64,000 bases of DNA from Microbacterium sp. Leaf288. Its GTDB lineage: Bacteria; Actinomycetota; Actinomycetes; Actinomycetales; Microbacteriaceae. The stretch covers positions 310,345 to 374,344 of the forward strand of contig NZ_LMNI01000012.1 in NCBI RefSeq assembly GCF_001422925.1, written 5' to 3'. The notes beneath the pieces are model-generated. The model saw nothing but the letters and a program-made list of their open reading frames with translations. It was not told the origin of the DNA and did no database searches. Positions 58,956-64,000 of the stretch are shown here, one piece after another. The translations under genes were made by a program, and so were the position numbers. Position 1 is the first letter of the stretch. Each line of letters opens with the position of its first letter.

Positions 58956-61097
58956 TCACGAAGCGGGCGCTGCGGCGTCCGCCACTGCCGCGGCCCCGCG
59001 GAAGTACCCATCGACCGAATCCAGTCGCGCATCGAACGCGGCGACGGAGAACGACGATTCGATGCGCGCACGGGCGGCCTCGGCGCGTTCCAGCGCATCG
59101 CGCTCGTTCGCGGTGATCATCAGGAACGCATCGAGATACGACGACACGTCGTCGAACGCGGGCACCGGAAAGCCGGTCGTGGCGTCGAGCACCTCGCCGA
59201 CTCCACCCACCAGGGGAGCGACCACCGGGATGCCGGCGCCCATGGCTTCGAGCAGGCTCAGCGGCAGCCCCTCCCACTCACTGGTGAGCACGTAGGCGTC
59301 GAACTCGTCCAACGGCAGATCACAGAACGAGGCGAACGGCGGGTGGCGCACCGCACCTGCGCGCTCGAGCCGGTCCAGGGTGTCGGCCAGGGCCGCGTCA
59401 CCCATCACCTCGAGACCGTAGAAGTGCAACTCCACCGCCAGTCCCCGCGAACGGGCAGCCTCCGCGACGCGGGCGAGGATGTCGAGCCGCTTCGGAAGGT
59501 CGAACCGGCCGGCCCAGAACACGCGCAGGGGCCTGCCTACACCGATCCCCGCCGGGGAGGTCCGACGCCGACGCGGGACGTCGACGATGTTGCGCTGGAC
59601 GACGAATCTCGACCGGTCGAATCCGAGTTCGTCCACGACGCGGTCGATGTACTGCCGCGTATCGACGAGCACCCCCGAGACGTGGTCGAGGAAGTGCGGC
59701 GATCTCAGGAACAGGACGGACAGTCGCTCCCCGTCGCTGCTGCGGTCGATCGCGAAGGTCGAGAGGAAGAGCCAAGAGTGCTCCGCCAAGGCAGCACCGA
59801 AGCGCTCCACCACGTCGAAGGCGACGGTGGAGTTGAACGCGTGCACGGTGTGCGGGCGCAGCTGTCCGATGAGTTGCGGAACTATCCATCCGACGAGCGC
59901 GTCGCGGTGCACGCCACGATCGAGGACCGACACGCACTCGACGACGCTCGCCTTGCCCGTCAGCTCCGCAAGCCGCGTCGAGCGGACGGGCTCGGTGGTG
60001 ATCAGCGCGATCGACGCGTCAGGGTCTCGGCGAAGGATCGCGTCGATGTAGTCGACCACGACGCGATCACCGCCACCGGTGCGCAGCCACGGCGCGAAGA
60101 AGAGGTAGTCGAGGCGATCCGGAAGCTGCGACCGCAGCCACCAGTACGCCTCGATCTCGCGCATGGCGCTCGGAGGGGGCTCGTCCCAGTCCTCGGCCCA
60201 CCGGGCGACGTCCGGTCTCGGGAACGGCACGAGGGGCTCGATCCGATTGGCGGCTCGCCAGGCATCGACGAGTGCGTGCCCGAACCGCCCAGCGCTCGCG
60301 CGGCGCCGGCGAAGAGCATCCGCCATGTCCAGCCAGGGCCGACCGAGACGTCCTCCCACGCGGCGAGCGCGGGGGAAGAGCCGGGCTGCCCTCGGGGGCC
60401 GAGGCAGCTCGGCACCTTCAGCGACCGCAGAGTCCGCGAGCGTCGGCAGGGCACCGAGCACCGGGCCTGATCGGACCCTGGCATCCTGGTCGCCCCAGCG
60501 ACGGATGAAGGTCGCGGTGTGAGGAACTGACCGTTGTGGGATGGCGGCCTGAACCAGGCTCGCGGTCAGGGCGAGGCTGCCCCCTTGGTCGGGCGCGACG
60601 CCGCTGAGCGTCTCGCGACGAGCCAGCAGCGTGGGGGCCCAGACGTCGACGTGGGCCAACGCCCGCCTGGTCCGCACCTCATCCGGCCGCGCGGGCTCCC
60701 ACGTGGGCTGCGTCCACGTTCCGGTGCGACGACCGAAGGTCACCGCCGCGCCCGGCCGGAGGACCGCGCCGCCGTCGCTCTCGGCGGCATGACCCAGGAA
60801 TCGCTCGTCGACGAGATCTCCGGCTTCGACGATCGCGATGTAGTCCGCCGACGACTCGGCGATGACGCGGGAAACCAGTGCCGCGGGGTCTTCTCCCTCG
60901 AGCGCGCGCATTGTCGCGTTCGCCCGCACGTGCTCGGGAGCCCGCGCCGCCACCGCAGGGGTCGCTGCGACGGTCACACGCACGTCGAAACGGGCGCGGG
61001 TGGCCTCGCCCGCGACGAGGACGGAACGCACTGTCGGAGCCAGCTCGCGACCGTGACGCCACCCGGGAACGATGACGTCGATTGTAGAACGGGGCAC
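58956..61097 (-). CDS. Fused GT2-GT4 glycosyltransferase (copy C, GT2 site lost)
   Basis: The protein has 713 residues and is related to the fusions at 42534 and 49037. The N-terminal domain starts IDVIVPGWRHGRELAPTV, but its metal motif is reduced to AIVEAGDLVDERF. The middle is Arg rich. The C-terminal GT-B half keeps FFAPWLRTGGGDRVVVDYIDA, VFWAGRFDLPKRLDILARV and SEWEGLPLSLLEAMGAGIP. Only the GT4 half looks catalytic. GTG start with GAAAGGA upstream. It is divergent from an ABC exporter. Confidence 0.82.
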   Translation of the reverse strand: MPRSTIDVIVPGWRHGRELAPTVRSVLVAGEATRARFDVRVTVAATPAVAARAPEHVRANATMRALEGEDPAALVSRVIAESSADYIAIVEAGDLVDERFLGHAAESDGGAVLRPGAAVTFGRRTGTWTQPTWEPARPDEVRTRRALAHVDVWAPTLLARRETLSGVAPDQGGSLALTASLVQAAIPQRSVPHTATFIRRWGDQDARVRSGPVLGALPTLADSAVAEGAELPRPPRAARLFPRARRVGGRLGRPWLDMADALRRRRASAGRFGHALVDAWRAANRIEPLVPFPRPDVARWAEDWDEPPPSAMREIEAYWWLRSQLPDRLDYLFFAPWLRTGGGDRVVVDYIDAILRRDPDASIALITTEPVRSTRLAELTGKASVVECVSVLDRGVHRDALVGWIVPQLIGQLRPHTVHAFNSTVAFDVVERFGAALAEHSWLFLSTFAIDRSSDGERLSVLFLRSPHFLDHVSGVLVDTRQYIDRVVDELGFDRSRFVVQRNIVDVPRRRRTSPAGIGVGRPLRVFWAGRFDLPKRLDILARVAEAARSRGLAVELHFYGLEVMGDAALADTLDRLERAGAVRHPPFASFCDLPLDEFDAYVLTSEWEGLPLSLLEAMGAGIPVVAPLVGGVGEVLDATTGFPVPAFDDVSSYLDAFLMITANERDALERAEAARARIESSFSVAAFDARLDSVDGYFRGAAAVADAAAPAS

Positions 61098-61206
61098 GTC
61101 GTCCTTTCCGGCAGTACGCCCATGATATCCATCGCGCTCCTGGACGATCTGTCAGTCACGGCAGATTAGGATGTTGTGGTTGCGTGCCCGACCAGCGCCA
61201 GAACTT

Positions 61207-62076
61207 ATGACACAAGAACCCTCCCCCGCCGCCTCGGCCTTGCGGTCCCCCGGCGCCGGCCTCGGCCTCATCGATGTGCTGCGCCGACGACACCTGCTCG
61301 CCCTCCTGGTGCGCAAAGAGGTGCAGATCCGCTATCGCGGCTCGGTGCTCGGCTGGCTCTGGTCGTATGTCAAGCCGCTCGTCCAGTTCGCCGTCTTCTT
61401 CGTGGCGCTCGGAATCTTCCTGGGCCTCAACTCGTCGATCGAGTTCTACCCGGTCTATCTCCTCGCCGGCTTCACCGCCGTGACGTTCTTCAGCGAGGCG
61501 TTCCAGAACGGCACCAAGAGCATCGTCGACAACGCCCCGCTCATCAAGAAGATCTATCTTCCGCGAGAGCTTTTCCCCGTGGCCAGCATGCTGGTGGCGA
61601 CGGTCAACGTCCTCCCCCAGGTCCTCGTCGTCTGGGTCATAGCGATCGTGTTCGGCTGGCAGTTCTCCTTTGCCGCGGTCGGCGCGATCGTCCTCGGCTT
61701 CCTGATCATCGCGATCCTGTCCACCGGCCTCGGCCTGCTGTTCGGCGCGATCAACGTCGCGTTCCGCGACGCGCAGAGCTTCGTCGAGATCATCATCATG
61801 TGTGCGATGTGGGCGTCGCCCGTCATGTACCAGTGGTCGATGGTGCAGCAGCAGGTCTCCGCATTCTGGTTCGACATCTACAGGCTGAATCCGCTGACCC
61901 CCGCAGTTGAGCTCTTCCACTTCGGCTTCTGGCTCGCTCTGGACCCCGAAGGCGGCCGCCCGATGCCCGACCTCGCCTTGTATTCGTTGTACGCGCTGAT
62001 CGTCGCGGTCGCCGCGCTCGTGATCGGTCAGGTTGTCTTCCGCAAGTTGGAGGGGCGCTTTGCACAAGAGCTTTAG
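61207..62076 (+). CDS. ABC-2 type polysaccharide export permease (second system)
   Basis: The protein has 289 residues and six helices of the Wzm/TagG type: LLVRKEVQIRYRGSVLGWLW before helix 1, KKIYLPRELFPVASML in the loop and MCAMWASPVMYQW. It differs markedly from the permease at 27042. I prefer the ATG at 61207 to one at 61171, because TAGGAT at 61167-61172 looks like the -10 box and overlaps the earlier ATG. The ATPase gene overlaps its 3' end by 17 bases. Confidence 0.88.
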   Translation: MTQEPSPAASALRSPGAGLGLIDVLRRRHLLALLVRKEVQIRYRGSVLGWLWSYVKPLVQFAVFFVALGIFLGLNSSIEFYPVYLLAGFTAVTFFSEAFQNGTKSIVDNAPLIKKIYLPRELFPVASMLVATVNVLPQVLVVWVIAIVFGWQFSFAAVGAIVLGFLIIAILSTGLGLLFGAINVAFRDAQSFVEIIIMCAMWASPVMYQWSMVQQQVSAFWFDIYRLNPLTPAVELFHFGFWLALDPEGGRPMPDLALYSLYALIVAVAALVIGQVVFRKLEGRFAQEL

Positions 62077-62797
62077 TGAAACGCCGGCGATCCTGGTCGA
62101 AGACGTCCACAAGGACTTCAAGCTGCGTCACACGCACTCCATCAAGGAGACGTTCCTCGCCGCCGTTCGACGCAAGCCGCTGACCACTGACTTCCACGCG
62201 CTGGACGGCGTGTCCTTCGCCATCGAACAGGGCGACTCGGTCGCGTTGCTCGGCTTCAACGGCTCGGGCAAGTCCACGATGCTGAAGCTCATTTCGGGCG
62301 TGCTTCTTCCCGATCGCGGGCAGGTGCGCACTCGCGGGCGCGTCGCCGGTCTCATCGAGGTCGGCGCCGGCTTCCATCCGGACCTGTCCGGACGCGAGAA
62401 CGTGTACCTCAACGCGGCCATCCTGGGGATGTCGAAGAAGGAGACGGAAGACCGCTTCGACGAGATCGTCGCCTTCAGCGAGATCGAGAAGTTCATCGAC
62501 ACGGAGGTGAAGCACTACTCCTCCGGCATGTTCCTGCGTCTGGCCTTCGCCGTCGCCATCCACACCGAGCTCGACATCCTGCTGATCGATGAGATCCTCT
62601 CGGTCGGTGACGAGCCGTTCCAGCAGAAGTGCCTGGCGCGCATTCGCGATATGCACGACCAGGGCAAGACGCTGGTCGTGGTCTCGCACGACCTCGATAT
62701 GGTGTCGAACCTGTGCAGCCGCGGGATTCTGTTGCGCGGCGGGCAGGTCGCGTTCGACGGCGACAGCAAGCAAGCCGTCGCGGTGATGCGCGGCTGA
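62060..62797 (+). CDS. ABC transporter ATPase for polysaccharide export (second system)
   Basis: This 245-residue short Wzt/TagH-type ATPase has no added sugar-binding domain. Walker A is LLGFNGSGKST, the signature is KHYSSGMFLRLAF, and Walker B is DILLIDEILSVGD. The TTG start at 62060 has GGAGGGG 4-5 bases upstream and lies inside the permease gene, so translation is coupled. The cargo may be a rhamnan- or teichoic-type polymer, because rfbA begins 1 kb downstream. That link is inference. Confidence 0.9.
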   Translation: MHKSFSETPAILVEDVHKDFKLRHTHSIKETFLAAVRRKPLTTDFHALDGVSFAIEQGDSVALLGFNGSGKSTMLKLISGVLLPDRGQVRTRGRVAGLIEVGAGFHPDLSGRENVYLNAAILGMSKKETEDRFDEIVAFSEIEKFIDTEVKHYSSGMFLRLAFAVAIHTELDILLIDEILSVGDEPFQQKCLARIRDMHDQGKTLVVVSHDLDMVSNLCSRGILLRGGQVAFDGDSKQAVAVMRG

Positions 62798-62811
62798 GGC
62801 AGGTCGCGCGC

Positions 62812-62831
62812 AGCCGCCGGAGCGGGCGGCT
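62812..62831. terminator. Hairpin between ABC ATPase and convergent GT2 gene
   Basis: AGCCGCC (62812-62818) pairs with GGCGGCT (62825-62831) around a 6-base loop. The right arm runs into the TAG of the convergent GT2 gene. Confidence 0.65.
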
Positions 62832-63756
62832 ACCTCCGCCGCCGCAGCCGGCGCAGTCGTCGCCAGATCGGATGGCGGGCGTAGATCTCGCGCGCGAGAT
62901 CCTCACCGCGGCGGGAGATCGCGGCGAGCAGTTCCTCATGCCTGCGTTCCATCTCCGCGTCCAGATTCTTCTCGATCAGGCCGATGTAGAGAGGAAGCCC
63001 TGACCCGTTCTCCCGCACCCAGCGGGTCAGTTCCCGGTCACGGACCGCGAGGTCGTCGCGGGCATGGGCGCCCTCGAGCTCGAACATGCTGTTACCGTCC
63101 GCTCCCTCGGCGGCGGGGCGGTGCATCCAGTAGGCGAGCGGGGTTCCGCCGAGGAAGGCGACGGGATGCCGAGCGGTCAGGCGCAGATAGAACTCCCAGT
63201 CCTCGACCGTCTCAAGCGATTCGTCGTAGCCCCCGAGTTCCTGGTGAACGGCGCGTCGGTACAGGAACGAGATCGGCACCGCCCGGTTGATCTCCAGCAG
63301 GCTTGTGAAGTTCACATGGGTCAGTCCCGCCCAGTACGGCACGCGGGACGTCTCGACCCACTCGCCGTCGCGCTGTTCTTCCTCCACGATCTCAGTGGCC
63401 ACCATGACCCCCGCATCCTGCGGACTCGCGTCGAGGAGCGCAACGGTCTTGGCGAGAAAGTGAGGGTGCCACAGATCGTCGTCGTCGTGGAGCACGATGT
63501 ACTCCGCACCGGTCGAAAGCACTCCGAGATTCGCCGCTGCGCAGCGCCCTCCCGGCGCGACGGTGTCGACCACGGAGACACGGTCGGCGAGAGACGACGA
63601 CCACACCACGTCGTCCACCTCCTCGCGGACGCCGCCGTCGTTGACGACCACGACCTCGATATCGCCGAACGACTGCGACGCGATGTCCTCCAGCGCCCGG
63701 CGGAGGAAGCCCGGACGATCCTTTGTGCGTACGACGACGGATACGCGGTGTGACAT
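62830..63756 (-). CDS. GT2 family glycosyltransferase
   Basis: The protein has 308 residues. The GT-A domain is complete: [39 protein letters not shown], metal motif [12 protein letters not shown] and [17 protein letters not shown]. The last 60 residues form charged helices ending in an Arg-rich tail. TACGCT (complement of 63763-63768) ends 6 bases before the ATG, so the transcript may be leaderless. It is divergent from rfbA. The sugar is unknown, and rhamnose is plausible from context. Confidence 0.88.
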   Translation of the reverse strand: MSHRVSVVVRTKDRPGFLRRALEDIASQSFGDIEVVVVNDGGVREEVDDVVWSSSLADRVSVVDTVAPGGRCAAANLGVLSTGAEYIVLHDDDDLWHPHFLAKTVALLDASPQDAGVMVATEIVEEEQRDGEWVETSRVPYWAGLTHVNFTSLLEINRAVPISFLYRRAVHQELGGYDESLETVEDWEFYLRLTARHPVAFLGGTPLAYWMHRPAAEGADGNSMFELEGAHARDDLAVRDRELTRWVRENGSGLPLYIGLIEKNLDAEMERRHEELLAAISRRGEDLAREIYARHPIWRRLRRLRRRR

Positions 63757-63863
63757 CGGATAAGCGTACCGGTGCGCCGCGTCCGCCCGTGCCGTCGCAA
63801 TCTGCGCGGCGAGGAACACGCACGCTGATAGCGTCTGAGTCGACGGCACAGAGAGGGAGTGGT

Positions 63864-64000
63864 GTGAAAGGGATTCTCCTCGCGGGAGGCTCGGGCACTC
63901 GCCTGCACCCCGTGACATTGGGTGTTTCGAAGCAGCTCGTTCCGGTGTTCGACAAACCGATGATCTACTACCCTCTGTCGACGCTGATGCTCGCCGGAAT
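63864..64000 (+). CDS. rfbA: Glucose-1-phosphate thymidylyltransferase, 5' part only
   Basis: The first 45 codons are present and the gene runs off the window. The nucleotide-binding start [16 protein letters not shown] and [20 protein letters not shown] are diagnostic for RfbA/RmlA, which makes dTDP-glucose, the entry to dTDP-rhamnose. GTG start follows AGAGGGAG. More rfb/rml genes probably follow beyond the edge. Confidence 0.93.
   Translation, partial: MKGILLAGGSGTRLHPVTLGVSKQLVPVFDKPMIYYPLSTLMLAG

Overview
The window is chromosomal DNA of a high-GC actinobacterium. Frequent GTG and TTG starts, a WhiB regulator, a DUF3499 gene and gene orders shared with mycobacteria all point there. The family is probably Microbacteriaceae, and a Microbacterium-like organism is my best guess. 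That placement is inferred from gene content and style, not from a marker gene. I saw no rRNA, tRNA, CRISPR array or transposase.

Bases 1-20,400 are mostly housekeeping. A MoxR operon (membrane protein with a Pro/Ala-rich tail, DUF4129, DUF4350, MoxR ATPase, DUF58) resembles the mycobacterial Rv3690-Rv3695 block. Its usual partners, a divergent SpoIIM-like/RDD pair, lie only after an aquaporin and a furA-katG oxidative-stress unit. Then come ahcY, DUF3499, a zincin-fold protein lacking the zinc motif, a secreted DUF5719 protein coupled to a very large GT2 membrane glycosyltransferase, whiB and manA, an order partly like Rv3248c-Rv3260c.

Bases 20,400-64,000 form one long surface-polysaccharide region, still open at the right edge. 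It starts with two tandem O-antigen-ligase-like membrane proteins and a galactofuranan module: GlfT2-like and GlfT1-like transferases, an ABC exporter and UDP-galactopyranose mutase. Precursor genes follow. Ugd plus UDP-glucuronate decarboxylase should give UDP-xylose. Gmd plus a reductase should give a GDP-6-deoxyhexose. A CapD/WbpM-like dehydratase plus a reductase probably gives a UDP-6-deoxy-HexNAc. At the right edge rfbA begins the dTDP-sugar route. Around these sit about ten glycosyltransferases, a Wzx-like flippase, a second short-type ABC exporter, two acyltransferases, large polytopic membrane proteins, a HAD-UbiA fusion paired with GtrA, and a secreted LGFP-repeat protein whose 3' end is scrambled by direct repeats.

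The most unusual items are three related GT2-GT4 fusion proteins whose N-terminal GT-A domains are progressively eroded, the 154-bp duplication that shifts frame in the LGFP gene, the HAD-UbiA-GtrA unit, a 31-codon leader frame ahead of a glycosyltransferase operon, and several divergent or palindromic intergenic elements. No single undescribed system is proven. The polysaccharide region as a whole looks like at least two or three assembly and export routes side by side.
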